In this document: piece after piece, positions 15,936-26,123 of the stretch
Layout of the letters: every line of letters begins with the position of its first letter
Numbering within the stretch: the stretch's first letter is position 1
DNA from: Roseateles subflavus
GTDB taxonomy: Bacteria > Pseudomonadota > Gammaproteobacteria > Burkholderiales > Burkholderiaceae_C
Assembly (NCBI RefSeq): GCF_030285365.1
Contig: NZ_JASVDS010000006.1
Location: 229,370 to 293,369 of the forward strand
Length of the DNA: 64,000 nucleotides
Reading direction: 5' to 3'
Translations under genes and position numbers: made by a program
Notes under the pieces: model-generated
Database searches by the model: none
What the model saw: only the letters and a program-made list of their open reading frames with translations
Told to the model about the DNA's origin: nothing

Positions 15936-16412
15936 ATGGCATTTCGCGCACTCGAGCTCCCACACGACATCAGCGGCCGGCTGTGGCTGCAGTCCATGCC
16001 CGGCCGCCTCGAACCCTGGGGCAGCTTCCTTGACGAAGCCCGCACGCGGCAGCTGACGCTGGTGAGCTGCCTGAATCCGCTGGACGAGGTGGCGCAGCTC
16101 TCGCCCCTTTATCACAAGGCCATCAGCGAGGGCCGCCTGCCCTTTCGCTGGCAGCACCTGCCCATGCGGGACTTCGGCCTGGGTTCGAACCCCGAGGTCT
16201 TCCGCCAGGGGGTCGAGACGCTGATCCACAGCCTGCGCGTGGGTGACCGCGTGCTGCTGCATTGCGCGGCCGGCATCGGGCGCACCGGCACCGTGGCGGC
16301 CTGCGTGCTCAAGGGGCTGGGGCTGCCTGTCGAGGACTCGCTGCTGCGCGTGCGCCAAGCCGGTTCCAACCCGCAATCGGCCGTGCAGAGCGGCTGGGTG
16401 GAGCAGTTCTGA
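15936..16412 (+). CDS. Dual-specificity protein phosphatase-like protein
   Basis: A 158-residue cytoplasmic protein with the PTP loop HCAAGIGRTGT (Cys nucleophile and Arg in HCx5R) and an upstream general-acid region, HLPMRDFGLG. These place it with atypical dual-specificity or tyrosine phosphatases. The ATG at 15936 gives the expected length; upstream in-frame codons run through the MFS promoter region. It is followed 14 bp later by a pseudouridine synthase gene, probably cotranscribed. The substrate cannot be inferred. Confidence 0.85.
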   Translation: MAFRALELPHDISGRLWLQSMPGRLEPWGSFLDEARTRQLTLVSCLNPLDEVAQLSPLYHKAISEGRLPFRWQHLPMRDFGLGSNPEVFRQGVETLIHSLRVGDRVLLHCAAGIGRTGTVAACVLKGLGLPVEDSLLRVRQAGSNPQSAVQSGWVEQF

Positions 16413-16426
16413 ACATCTCGCCTGCC

Positions 16427-17092
16427 ATGGCGGCGCTGCCACCCGCCCCGGACTCGCAGCGCCTGGCCCTGGGCTGGGTGCATGTGGGCCCTGGCTGCCT
16501 CGTCGTCGACAAGCCCAGCGGCCTGCTCTCGGTGCCCGGTCGCGGCGAGGACAAGCAGGACTGCGCCCTCCATCGCGTGCAGGCGCGCTTCCCCGAGGCC
16601 CTGGTCGTGCATCGCCTGGACATGGCGACCTCGGGCCTGCTCGTCTTCGCCCGCAGCCCGGCCGTGCAGCGCGAGCTCAGCGACGCCTTTGCCGGGCGGC
16701 AGGTCGAGAAGCGCTATGTGGCCGTGCTGGGCGGCGTGCTGGCGACGGACGATCAGCTCATCGACCTGCCCCTCGTGACCGACTGGCCCAACCGGCCGCG
16801 GCAGATGGTGTGCCCTGAGCGCGGCAAACCCTCGCAGACCCGGCTGCGCGTGCTGTCCCGCGACGAGCTTGCCCGGACGACCCGGGTCGAGCTCACGCCC
16901 TACACCGGCCGCTCGCATCAGCTGCGCGTGCACTGCCTGGCCCTGGGGCACCCCATCCTCGGCGACGCGCTCTACGCCCCGCCCGAGCTGCTCGCCGCCG
17001 CCCCGCGGCTGCTGCTGCACGCCTGCGCGCTGGGACTGCCGGCGACCTCACTGGAGGGCGCGCTGGCGCTGGCCAGCCCTCCCCCGTTCTGA
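16427..17092 (+). CDS. rluA: RluA-family pseudouridine synthase
   Basis: A 221-residue protein with VVDKPSGLLSVPG at the N-terminus and the catalytic motif VVHRLDMATSGLLVFA, whose Asp is the nucleophile that isomerises uridine. TPYTGRSHQLRVH and ILGDALY are further family signatures. Its short length and lack of an S4 domain match RluA, which modifies 23S rRNA U746 and tRNA position 32. RluA versus another stand-alone member cannot be fully separated by eye. Confidence 0.87.
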   Translation: MAALPPAPDSQRLALGWVHVGPGCLVVDKPSGLLSVPGRGEDKQDCALHRVQARFPEALVVHRLDMATSGLLVFARSPAVQRELSDAFAGRQVEKRYVAVLGGVLATDDQLIDLPLVTDWPNRPRQMVCPERGKPSQTRLRVLSRDELARTTRVELTPYTGRSHQLRVHCLALGHPILGDALYAPPELLAAAPRLLLHACALGLPATSLEGALALASPPPF

Positions 17093-17130
17093 GTCTCGCG
17101 GCACCGGCCCGGCCGCGCGAGAATGCGCGC

Positions 17131-17913
17131 ATGAACAGCCCCAAGCGCCATCTCTACATCATCAGCGGCAGCTCGCGCGGCCTGGGCTTGGCCCTCGCGC
17201 GACAGCTGCTCGCCAGTGCCGAGCACCAGGTCCTGGGCATCGCCCGCCGCGACAACGAGACCCTCTACGGTCTGGCGGCCTCCACAGGCAGCGGCCTGCT
17301 GCAGTGGCGCCAGGATCTCTCGAACCCGCTGCCGGCGGCCCAGACCCTGAAGCAGTGGCTGCAGGCCCAGCCGCTCGCCGGCTTCGCCAGCCTCACGCTG
17401 ATCAACAACGCCGGCGCCGTCACGGCCCCGGCCGCTGTGCAGGACACCGGCCTGGCCGAGCTGTCCAGTGCCCTGCGCGTCGGCGCCGAGGCGGCGCTGC
17501 TGCTCAGTGCCGCCTTCCTCGACGCCTGCCGGCAGGTGCCGGGCGAGCTGCGCGTGCTGAACATCTCGTCCGGGCTCGGACGCCGCGCCATGGCCGGCAC
17601 GGCGGCCTACTGCGCCGCCAAGGCGGCGATGGACCACCTCTCCCGGGCGATGGCCCTGGACGAGGCCCACCGGGCCGCCCAGGGCCTGAAGGCGGCCCGC
17701 ATCGTGTCCCTGGCGCCCGGCGTTGTCGACACCGACATGCAGGTGCAGCTGCGCACGGCTTCGCCCGCCGGTTTCCCGGACCAGGGCCGCTTCGCCGCCT
17801 TGAAGGCCGAGCAGCAGCTGAGCAGCCCGGAAGCGGCAGCGGCGGCCGTGCTGCGCTTCCTCGCGCGGCCGGACTTCGGCGATCAGGTGATTGCAGACGT
17901 GCGCGAGGCCTGA
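17131..17913 (+). CDS. SDR-family oxidoreductase (sepiapterin reductase-like)
   Basis: A 260-residue classical short-chain dehydrogenase. The nucleotide loop SGSSRGLGLALARQL, the NNAG motif (LINNAGAV), a Ser in NISSGLG and YCAAK (YxxxK) give a complete catalytic set, likely for NADP(H). The overall pattern, with LAPGVVDTDMQ late in the chain, resembles sepiapterin reductase or benzil reductase type SDRs. It lies 38 bp after the pseudouridine synthase on the same strand. The substrate is unknown. Confidence 0.87.
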   Translation: MNSPKRHLYIISGSSRGLGLALARQLLASAEHQVLGIARRDNETLYGLAASTGSGLLQWRQDLSNPLPAAQTLKQWLQAQPLAGFASLTLINNAGAVTAPAAVQDTGLAELSSALRVGAEAALLLSAAFLDACRQVPGELRVLNISSGLGRRAMAGTAAYCAAKAAMDHLSRAMALDEAHRAAQGLKAARIVSLAPGVVDTDMQVQLRTASPAGFPDQGRFAALKAEQQLSSPEAAAAAVLRFLARPDFGDQVIADVREA

Positions 17914-17986
17914 GCCCGCCCATGGCGGCCTCGGCTCCTCCACACGAGGGGCGCGAGGCGGCGCCTGCCGCCCGGCGCTCGCGGCC

Positions 17987-18976
17987 TCAGCCCAGGAGAT
18001 TGGCCAGCGTCAGCAGCGCCAGCAGGAACATCCACAGCACGACCGAACGCCAGACCAGGCCGACCACGCTCTGCAGGTGGCCGAGCGCCGGCGCCATCCC
18101 GGGCGTGGAGCCCTCGGCGCGGGTGGCGTCCATGTCACCGCCCGCCTCGAAGGTCTTGCTGCGATCGGGCGTGACGCCCGGGGCCGCGGTGCCGCCCAGC
18201 TGAACGCCCAGGGCACCCGCGGCCGACGCCAGGATGATGCCCTCGTTGGGATGCATCCACAGCCCGGCGTCGCGACGCCAGCCGTTCACGGCTTCCTCGA
18301 AGTTGCCCACGATGGCAAAGCCCGTGGCCGTCAGGCGGGCGGGCACGTAGTCGACCCAGCCGAAGAACTGGCGGGAGATCTGCATCAGGCGCTCGTTGGT
18401 GGGGGCGTCGATGGTGCGGCTCTTGAAGGCCCAGTAGCGGCTCGCGAATTCCGCCATGCGGTAGAGAATGGCGCCCGCCGGGCCCAGGCCCACGGTGGAC
18501 AGCACGATGAACCAGAAGAACACGCCGAAGACGTGGCGGTGCGCGGCCAGCAGCGAATGCTCGACGACGTGGCGCAGCAGCTCCGTGCGCGGCAGCTCGC
18601 TGGCATCGAGGTGACGCCATTCGGCGAGCAGGCGGCGGGCCTCCAGCTCGTCCGCCCGCTCCAGGGCGTCCCGGATGTCGGTGAAGTAGTGGCTGAACTG
18701 CCGGAAGCCGAGTGTGAGGTAGAGGATCAGGACGTCCAGCGCCAGTGCGCCAAGCACCGTGAAGTGCCGCACCAGACCGTAGACGACGGCCGCCATCAGC
18801 GCCGGCCCGAGCACCGTGATGCCCCAGACGACCAGCGCATGGCGCTCCTTGCCGGCATCGAAATTCCGGCCCGTCCAGCGCACCCAGCTGATCACGCCTT
18901 CGTGCACGGCATTGCCATGCGGCAGCGGCTTGAGCTGCTCACAGATCAGGGCCAGCAGGACGGCGAAGAAGTTCAT
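17987..18976 (-). CDS. CobD/CbiB-family (AmpE-like) membrane protein
   Basis: A 329-residue membrane protein beginning MNFFAVLLALICEQLKPL, the hallmark of the CobD/CbiB-like proteins of Burkholderiales. Helices flank a central segment (SLLAAHRHVFGVFFWFIVL) and the C-terminus is a helix (SVVLWMFLLALLTLANLLG). True CbiB amidates cobyric acid, but no cobalamin genes are near, and this group is often likened to AmpE. I treat it as a membrane protein of unknown role. It converges with the SDR gene and is 29 bp downstream of the NUDIX gene. Confidence 0.8.
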   Translation of the reverse strand: MNFFAVLLALICEQLKPLPHGNAVHEGVISWVRWTGRNFDAGKERHALVVWGITVLGPALMAAVVYGLVRHFTVLGALALDVLILYLTLGFRQFSHYFTDIRDALERADELEARRLLAEWRHLDASELPRTELLRHVVEHSLLAAHRHVFGVFFWFIVLSTVGLGPAGAILYRMAEFASRYWAFKSRTIDAPTNERLMQISRQFFGWVDYVPARLTATGFAIVGNFEEAVNGWRRDAGLWMHPNEGIILASAAGALGVQLGGTAAPGVTPDRSKTFEAGGDMDATRAEGSTPGMAPALGHLQSVVGLVWRSVVLWMFLLALLTLANLLG

Positions 18977-19005
18977 GGGCCCGCATGATAGCGGCCCGGC
19001 GGGCG

Positions 19006-19701
19006 TCAGGCCGAGAGGAAGCGATAGAAGTTGCGCAGCATGGCGGCCGTCGCCCCCCAGATGAAGTACTCGCGCGACACCCCGGCAAGATCTGACCCCG
19101 TCCAGGGCATGGACAGGAACTGCCGTTCGCCCTCCTCCCAGCGGAAGACGTGGCGCTGGTGGTTGGCCGGATCCATCAGGAAGGCCAGGGGCACCTCGAA
19201 GGCCTCGGCCACCTCGAAGTCGTCCAGCGCGAGGTCGAAGCCCGGCTCGACCAGCGCCACCACGGGATGCACCATGAAGGCGGTGACGGTGCGGTAGATC
19301 GGCAGCTGCCCCAGCACCTCCACATGGCGCGGATGCAGGCCGATCTCCTCCTGGGCTTCGCGCAGGGCCGTGGCGACAGCATCGACGTCTTCCGGTTCCG
19401 TGCGGCCGCCGGGAAAGCTGATCTGCCCGGCGTGGTCCCGCAGATGCGCCGTGCGCTGCGTCAGGAGCACCTGCAAGCCCTGCGGCCGCTTCACCAACGG
19501 CACCAGCACGGCCGCCGCCGCGGGCTCGCGCTGACTCAGCACGCCACCGTCTCCCGGCAGCTCCACCGACCAGTCCGGCGGCGCACGGAAGCGCAGGCGC
19601 AAGGCCTCGGCAGACAGGGCATCGGCCGACACGGCCGGCAGGCTGCCGTCACGGCCAGCCACCGGCACGGCACGGGGATCGAGGATGGGCGGGCGAGTCA
19701 T
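19006..19701 (-). CDS. NUDIX hydrolase, CoA pyrophosphatase type
   Basis: A 231-residue protein with a canonical NUDIX box running from GGRTEPEDVDAV to REAQEEIGL, and just before it LLTQRTAHLRDHAGQISFPGG, the signature of CoA-diphosphatases such as NudL and NUDT7. It should cleave CoA or oxidised CoA to phosphopantetheine and 3',5'-ADP. The ATG at 19701 is preceded by a normal coding start; the longer open frame upstream is low-complexity and unconvincing. It is followed on the same strand by the CobD/CbiB-like gene. Confidence 0.88.
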   Translation of the reverse strand: MTRPPILDPRAVPVAGRDGSLPAVSADALSAEALRLRFRAPPDWSVELPGDGGVLSQREPAAAAVLVPLVKRPQGLQVLLTQRTAHLRDHAGQISFPGGRTEPEDVDAVATALREAQEEIGLHPRHVEVLGQLPIYRTVTAFMVHPVVALVEPGFDLALDDFEVAEAFEVPLAFLMDPANHQRHVFRWEEGERQFLSMPWTGSDLAGVSREYFIWGATAAMLRNFYRFLSA

Positions 19702-19837
19702 CTGTTCAGCATAGCGCGAGCGCCCTGCCCTGCGCGTGCGCTCGGACATGCGCGGGCGCTGTCGGCGTGCCGGGGCGCCTGCGACCTGCCGCCGGGCTGC
19801 GTGCCGCCTGCGGCCGCGCGCTGGCCCGTCCGGAAAG

Positions 19838-19870
19838 GCAAAAGCCCCGCGCATCGCTGCAGCGGGGCTT
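19838..19870 (-). terminator. Intrinsic terminator of gltA
   Basis: On the minus strand, AAGCCCCGC and GCGGGGCTT form a 9-bp stem around an 11-base loop, followed by further T residues. It lies about 43 bp past the gltA stop and would end the sdh-gltA transcript. Confidence 0.85.
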
Positions 19871-19912
19871 CCGGTGACTGACCGAGGCCGACGGACGCCG
19901 GCCTCGACAGGA

Positions 19913-21223
<1,311 letters not shown>

Positions 21224-21273
21224 GGGGCGTTCCTTGTGACTTCTTGGAAAAACAGGTCAGGGGCGGTGACAGA

Positions 21274-21552
21274 TCAGAGCGGGGTCCTGAGCATGCCCAG
21301 GACCTCCAGGAATTCGGGCGTGGCCTGCTCGCCCTCGGGCTCCTTGCGCGCCAGCAGGAGGTCCATCAGATCGTTGTCCGACAGGTCCATCAGCTGGCGC
21401 AGGCCCTCCGCCTGACGTTCCGTCAGCACGGCTTCGTAACGCTTGAAGAACCGCTCAATGAAGAGGTCATTCTCCAGCAGACCGCGGCGGCAGCGCCACT
21501 TCAGTTTGGAGAGCGCTCTCTCGTCAATGAGGGCATCGGTCAAGGTTGTCAC
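21274..21552 (-). CDS. sdhE: FAD assembly factor SdhE
   Basis: A 92-residue protein of the SdhE/SDHAF2 family. The RGxxE motif that promotes covalent FAD attachment to SdhA is seen in KWRCRRGLLENDLFIERFF. I chose the GTG at 21552, which has AAAGG nine bases upstream; an in-frame TTG at 21570 would add six residues. It lies between sdhB and gltA, the usual place in beta-proteobacteria, and serves the flavoprotein encoded upstream. Confidence 0.9.
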   Translation of the reverse strand: MTTLTDALIDERALSKLKWRCRRGLLENDLFIERFFKRYEAVLTERQAEGLRQLMDLSDNDLMDLLLARKEPEGEQATPEFLEVLGMLRTPL

Positions 21553-21594
21553 GAATGGGGGCCTTTGCAAAGTGTCCGGGGGCGGATCGGGTCA

Positions 21595-22302
21595 TCAGAC
21601 GGCGCGACGCACCATCAGTTCCTTGATCTTGCCGATGGCCTTCGTGGGGTTTAGCCCCTTCGGGCAGACATCCACGCAGTTCATGATGGTGTGGCAGCGG
21701 AACAGGCGGTACGGATCCTCGAGGTTGTCGAGGCGCTCCGCGGTGGCCTGGTCACGGCTGTCGGCGATGAAGCGGTAGGCCTGCAGCAGACCGGCGGGGC
21801 CCACGAACTTGTCGGGGTTCCACCAGAAGCTCGGGCAGCTCGTGGAGCAGCTGGCGCACAGGATGCACTCGTACAGGCCGTCCAGCTCCTCGCGCTCTTC
21901 CGGCGACTGCAGACGCTCCTTGTCGGGCAGCGGCGTGTCGTTCACCAGATAGGGCTTGATCGAGTGGTACTGCTTGAAGAACTGCGTCATGTCCACGATC
22001 AGATCGCGCACGACAGGCAGGCCCGGCAGCGGCTTGAGCACGACCACCTGCGGCAGCGAGCGCATGTTGGTCAGGCAGGCCAGGCCGTTCTTGCCATTGA
22101 TGTTCATGGCATCCGAACCGCACACACCTTCGCGGCAGGAGCGGCGGAAGCTCAGCGTGGGGTCCACGGCCTTGAGCTTGATCAGCGCGTCCAGCAGCAT
22201 GCGCTCGTTGCCCTCGAGCTCGATCTCGAGGGTCTGCATGTAGGGCTTGGCGTCCTTGTCCGGGTCGTAGCGGTAGATCTGGAAGGTACGTTTTTGGCTC
22301 AT
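21595..22302 (-). CDS. sdhB: Succinate dehydrogenase iron-sulfur subunit
   Basis: A 235-residue protein carrying the 2Fe-2S ligands ([21 protein letters not shown]) in its N-terminal plant-ferredoxin domain and the 4Fe-4S/3Fe-4S ligands in [13 protein letters not shown] and [15 protein letters not shown]. It passes electrons from SdhA flavin to ubiquinone at the membrane subunits. The ATG at 22302 is preceded by GAGGAC. It lies 10 bp after sdhA and is complete. Confidence 0.97.
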   Translation of the reverse strand: MSQKRTFQIYRYDPDKDAKPYMQTLEIELEGNERMLLDALIKLKAVDPTLSFRRSCREGVCGSDAMNINGKNGLACLTNMRSLPQVVVLKPLPGLPVVRDLIVDMTQFFKQYHSIKPYLVNDTPLPDKERLQSPEEREELDGLYECILCASCSTSCPSFWWNPDKFVGPAGLLQAYRFIADSRDQATAERLDNLEDPYRLFRCHTIMNCVDVCPKGLNPTKAIGKIKELMVRRAV

Positions 22303-22312
22303 GTCTCAGTCC

Positions 22313-24088
22313 TCAGAAGGTACGCACCTTGGGCGGCACGGATTCCACGGTCAGCGGGGTCAGCTTGACCGGCTTGTAGTCCAGGCGGTTGCCTTCGGAG
22401 TACCACAGGGTGTGCTTCATCCAGTTCGCGTCGTCGCGGTTCGGGAAGTCGTCGTGGGCGTGGGCGCCACGGGATTCCGGACGCGCGGCGGCCGAGGTCA
22501 TCGTGGCCTTGGCGGCCTCGATCAGGTTCTCGACTTCCAGGGCTTCCACACGGGCGGTGTTGAAGACCTTGGACTTGTCCTTCAGGCCGATGGACTTCAC
22601 GCGCTCGGCGACTTCCAGGATCTTCTTGACGCCTTCGTCCATGACGGCCTGCGTGCGGAACACGCCGGCGTGCTTCTGCATGGTCGAGCGGATGTCGTTG
22701 GCGACGTCCTGGGCGTATTCGCCATTGGAGGCCGACTCCAGGCGCGCCAGGCGGGCCAGGGTCTGGTCGGCGGCGTCCTTGGGCAGCGGCTTGTGCTCGC
22801 GGTTCTTGAGGTTGAACTCGACGATGTGCTTGCCGGCGGCACGGCCGAACACCACGAGGTCCAGCAGCGAGTTGGTGCCCAGGCGGTTCGCGCCGTGCAC
22901 CGACACGCAGGAGCACTCGCCCACCGCGTACAGGCCGTTGATGACCTCGTTCGGGTTGCCGTTCTTGGGCACGACCACCTGACCGTTGATGTTGGTGGGG
23001 ATGCCACCCATCTGGTAGTGGATGGTCGGCACCACGGGGATCGGCTCCTTGGTGATGTCGACGTTGGCGAAGTTGTGGCCGATCTCGAACACCGAGGGCA
23101 GACGCTTCATGATCGTCTCGGCGCCCAGGTGGGTCATGTCCAGCAGCACGTAGTCCTTGTTGGGACCGCAGCCACGGCCTTCCTTGATTTCCTGGTCCAT
23201 GGAGCGGGACACGAAGTCACGCGGGGCCAGATCCTTCAGGGTCGGGGCGTAGCGTTCCATGAAGCGCTCGCCGTTGGCGTTGCGCAGGATGGCGCCCTCG
23301 CCGCGGCAGCCTTCGGTCAGCAGCACACCCGCGCCGGCCACGCCGGTCGGGTGGAACTGCCAGAACTCCATGTCTTCCAGCGGGATGCCGGCGCGTGCCG
23401 CCATGCCCAGGCCGTCGCCGGTGTTGATGAAGGCGTTGGTGGAGGCCGCGTAGATGCGGCCGGCACCGCCGGTGGCCATCAGCACAGTCTTGGCCTGCAG
23501 GATGTGGACTTCGCCGGTTTCCATCTCCAGTGCGGTCACGCCAACGACGTCGCCTTCGGCGTCACGGATGACGTCCAGGGCCATCCATTCCACGAAGAAC
23601 TGGGTCTTGGCCTTGACGTTCTGCTGGTACAGCGTGTGCAGCAGCGCGTGACCGGTGCGGTCGGCGGCGGCACAGGCGCGCTGGACAGGCTTCTCGCCAT
23701 AGTTGGCCGTGTGACCGCCGAACGGACGCTGGTAGATCGTGCCGTCGGCGTTGCGGTCGAAGGGCATGCCGAAGTGCTCGAGTTCGTACACGACCTTCGG
23801 GGCCTCGCGGCACATGAACTCGATGGCGTCCTGGTCACCCAGCCAGTCCGAACCCTTGACGGTGTCGAAGAAGTGGTAGTGCCAGTTGTCTTCCGACATG
23901 TTGCCCAGCGAGGCACCGATGCCGCCCTGCGCTGCCACGGTGTGCGAGCGGGTCGGGAAGACCTTGGACAGCACGGCGACGTTCAGGCCGGCCAGGGAGA
24001 GTTGCAGCGAGGCGCGCATGCCGGACCCACCGGCACCCACGATCACCACGTCAAACTTGCGCTTTGCGAGCGAGCTTCCAACTTGCAT
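22313..24088 (-). CDS. sdhA: Succinate dehydrogenase flavoprotein subunit
   Basis: A 591-residue flavoprotein that oxidises succinate to fumarate. The dinucleotide fold VIVGAGGSGMRASLQL, the covalent-FAD His in TRSHTVAAQGGIGASLG, and the active-site region HPTGVAGAGVLLTEGCRGEG are present, as is the late capping-domain Arg region. It is full length. It starts 3 bp after sdhD and is followed by sdhB after 10 bp. SdhE, encoded downstream, should flavinylate it. Confidence 0.98.
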   Translation of the reverse strand: MQVGSSLAKRKFDVVIVGAGGSGMRASLQLSLAGLNVAVLSKVFPTRSHTVAAQGGIGASLGNMSEDNWHYHFFDTVKGSDWLGDQDAIEFMCREAPKVVYELEHFGMPFDRNADGTIYQRPFGGHTANYGEKPVQRACAAADRTGHALLHTLYQQNVKAKTQFFVEWMALDVIRDAEGDVVGVTALEMETGEVHILQAKTVLMATGGAGRIYAASTNAFINTGDGLGMAARAGIPLEDMEFWQFHPTGVAGAGVLLTEGCRGEGAILRNANGERFMERYAPTLKDLAPRDFVSRSMDQEIKEGRGCGPNKDYVLLDMTHLGAETIMKRLPSVFEIGHNFANVDITKEPIPVVPTIHYQMGGIPTNINGQVVVPKNGNPNEVINGLYAVGECSCVSVHGANRLGTNSLLDLVVFGRAAGKHIVEFNLKNREHKPLPKDAADQTLARLARLESASNGEYAQDVANDIRSTMQKHAGVFRTQAVMDEGVKKILEVAERVKSIGLKDKSKVFNTARVEALEVENLIEAAKATMTSAAARPESRGAHAHDDFPNRDDANWMKHTLWYSEGNRLDYKPVKLTPLTVESVPPKVRTF

Positions 24089-24091
24089 TTT

Positions 24092-24454
24092 TTACAGCCT
24101 CCAGAGGACTTGGATCGCCCAACCCGCGCAACCCACCAACCAGACCAGGGTGAACACGTGCAGCGTCAGGCGCAGGCCGACGTGCTTCACGTAGTCCATC
24201 CAGATGTCGCGAACACCGACCCAGGCGTGGTACGCCAGGGCGATGATGGTCGCGAAGGTCACGAACTTCATCCATTGCTGGGAGAAGATCCCGGCCCACA
24301 GCTCGTAGCCCAGCGGCTTCGTGGTGAGGAGGATCTGGGCCAGCAGCACGATGGTGAACAGGGCCATCAGCACGGCCGTCACGCGCTGGGCCAGCCAGTC
24401 GCGCAGACCATAGTGCGCACCGCTGACGATGCGCTTGGTTCCGTAAGTACTCAT
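24092..24454 (-). CDS. sdhD: Succinate dehydrogenase membrane anchor subunit D
   Basis: A 120-residue protein with three membrane helices (RVTAVLMALFTIVLLAQIL, FATIIALAYHAWVGVRDI and LHVFTLVWLVGCAGWAIQVL). The haem/quinone region HAWVGVRDIWMDYVK, with its His and Asp, is typical. I chose the ATG at 24454 (GAGG eight bases upstream) over an in-frame GTG three codons earlier. It lies between sdhC and sdhA. Confidence 0.93.
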   Translation of the reverse strand: MSTYGTKRIVSGAHYGLRDWLAQRVTAVLMALFTIVLLAQILLTTKPLGYELWAGIFSQQWMKFVTFATIIALAYHAWVGVRDIWMDYVKHVGLRLTLHVFTLVWLVGCAGWAIQVLWRL

Positions 24455-24482
24455 TCTTTGCACCTCAATCCAGATCAGGCGA

Positions 24483-24923
24483 TCAGTACAGGCCGAAGAG
24501 CTTGGCGCCCAGGGCCAGGGTCAGCAGCACCGACAGCGCGAGGGTCAGCACGGCGCTGGAGTGGCCCTGCTGCTTGCTGACGCTGTGCGTGGCGTCCATC
24601 CACAGATGGCGCACACCGGCGATGAAGTGATGCAGGTAGCCCCAGATCAGGGCCAGTGCGACCAGCTTGACCAGCACGCCCGGGATCGGGCCGAGGCCGG
24701 CGACGAAGGCGTTCTTGAACACGTCGAAGGAGATCTCGGTGCTCAGGCTGGTGTCCAGCATCCAGATCACGAACGGCAGCAGCAGGAACATCAGCAGGCC
24801 GCTGATGCGATGCAGGATCGAGACGATGCCGGCGGGCGGCAGGCGGTAGGACACGATCTCCGTCACATGGATGTTGCGGAAGACCGGTCGCGGTTTTTTG
24901 GTCTGAACGGTGGTGTCTGTCAT
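24483..24923 (-). CDS. sdhC: Succinate dehydrogenase cytochrome b556 subunit
   Basis: A 146-residue protein with the SdhC signature (RPVFRNIHVTEIVSYRLPPAGIVSI then LHRISGLLMFLLLPF) and the second haem-region His in HHFIAGVRHLWMD. Three helices anchor the complex and bind haem b and ubiquinone. The ATG at 24923 starts a normal N-terminus; the longer open frame upstream lies in the leader. It is the first sdh gene on the minus strand, 101 bp after the GntR gene. Confidence 0.95.
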   Translation of the reverse strand: MTDTTVQTKKPRPVFRNIHVTEIVSYRLPPAGIVSILHRISGLLMFLLLPFVIWMLDTSLSTEISFDVFKNAFVAGLGPIPGVLVKLVALALIWGYLHHFIAGVRHLWMDATHSVSKQQGHSSAVLTLALSVLLTLALGAKLFGLY

Positions 24924-25024
24924 ACCCGACCTTTGGTAATCAATGTGAAACCTGAGGATTTTATTGCAACGCAACAGGGTCAGGCCTTGCCTTTCGCTGC
25001 CGCAAGCCTCTTTCTTTCAGAGGG

Positions 25025-25819
25025 TCAATTCAGATCGTTGCGATAAAAGTGCGTGGAAGTGTTGTAGAGCCCGCGTCGCAGTTCCACCGGCCGGTCGCCG
25101 TAGGTGAAGGACAGGCGCTCCACGCTCAGCAGCGGCGCACCGACCTCGACCTGCAGCAGCGCGGCGGTCTCGGCATCCGCCGCCACGGCACGGATCTTCT
25201 CCTGGGCACGGATCATCTGCACCCCGAACTCCGACTCGAACAAGCCATAGAAAGGACCGCGATGCTGGTTCAGCAGCTCGGTCGTCAAACCCTTGAACAG
25301 GCTGCCCGGCAGCCAGATGTCATCCAGCACCACCGGGCGGCCCTTGCTGTGCAGCAGGCGGCGCACCTCGACCATGGCATCACCTGCGCGCATCTGCAGC
25401 TGGCGAGCAATCCAGGCCGGCGCGCGCTGCCGCCGGCAGTCCAGCAACTGCCGCCCCAGGCCAGGCTCCTGGTCCTCGTCCGGCATCAGACGCAGGAAGC
25501 GGTACTGCTGCTTCTGCTCCGCGTGCGTGGCGACGAAGGTGCCCTTGCCCTGGCGGCGAACGAGCAGATTCTCTGCCGCAAGTTCGTCAATAGCCTTACG
25601 GACCGTGCCCTGGCTGACGCCGAAGCTGGCCGCGAGCTCCATCTCGCTCGGGATGGCCTCGCCGGCCTTCCATGCACCGGCCTGCAGGCGCTGGATGATC
25701 AGCCCCTTGATCTGGCGGTACAGCGGGGAGAACGCCGGCGAGGACAGCCCGCCGGACGCAGCCTCGCCACGCTGGAGCTCAAGGCCAGGCGTGCTCGGGA
25801 CTGCAGGTGGATTCGGCAT
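25025..25819 (-). CDS. GntR-family regulator (HutC/UTRA type)
   Basis: A 264-residue regulator. The N-terminal winged helix (PLYRQIKGLIIQRLQAGAWK, GEAIPSEMELAASFGVS, TVRKAIDELAAENLL) is followed by a UTRA effector domain (YRFLRLMPDEDQEPG to the C-terminal ELRRGLYNTSTHFYRNDLN). UTRA domains bind small metabolites. It stands between sdhCDABE-gltA, in the same direction, and divergent mdh, next to tandem ATAAGAC sequences, so it is a good candidate for a TCA-gene regulator. The ATG at 25819 gives a normal N-terminus. Confidence 0.9.
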   Translation of the reverse strand: MPNPPAVPSTPGLELQRGEAASGGLSSPAFSPLYRQIKGLIIQRLQAGAWKAGEAIPSEMELAASFGVSQGTVRKAIDELAAENLLVRRQGKGTFVATHAEQKQQYRFLRLMPDEDQEPGLGRQLLDCRRQRAPAWIARQLQMRAGDAMVEVRRLLHSKGRPVVLDDIWLPGSLFKGLTTELLNQHRGPFYGLFESEFGVQMIRAQEKIRAVAADAETAALLQVEVGAPLLSVERLSFTYGDRPVELRRGLYNTSTHFYRNDLN

Positions 25820-25883
25820 GGCCGGGATTCGAGCACAGGGCACCCCGCCCCGTCGAGTGGATTCGGCAAATCCTGTCAAAAAT

Positions 25884-25904
25884 GTCTTCTATAAGACATA
25901 AGAC
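25884..25904 (+). promoter_or_regulatory. Candidate GntR operator between the regulator and mdh
   Basis: GTCTT, four bases, AAGAC forms an inverted repeat at 25884-25897, and ATAAGAC occurs twice head to tail at 25891-25897 and 25898-25904. The AT-rich element lies 65 bp before the GntR start and 220 bp before mdh. The rest of this 304-bp intergenic stretch shows no clear gene, and I could not fix a convincing -35/-10 pair. Confidence 0.5.
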
Positions 25905-26123
25905 AGTCAGTTTTATGCAAAGGACGCCGCATAATCTGCCCTGCCCGGCCTCAAGTGGCAGCCTTCAGATGGTCAATAGGGAAAACGCCCGGACTCTGAC
26001 CTACACTTGCGGCCACCGCGCCGCCGCCTGCCCGCTCTTCGGTCTCGCTCGTTCCAGGATGACCGCCGTGCACCGCAACCAGTGGCGCCACGAACAGCTT
26101 TTTCATCCTTTTCGGAGACCTCC

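Noticed and set aside
16180..16195. GGTTCGAACCCC resembling a tRNA T-loop
   Set aside because: It lies in frame inside the phosphatase gene and no acceptor, D or anticodon stem can be built around it.
17987..18976. Cobalamin biosynthesis CbiB
   Set aside because: No other cobalamin gene is in the neighbourhood and the protein belongs to the divergent AmpE-like group common in Burkholderiales.
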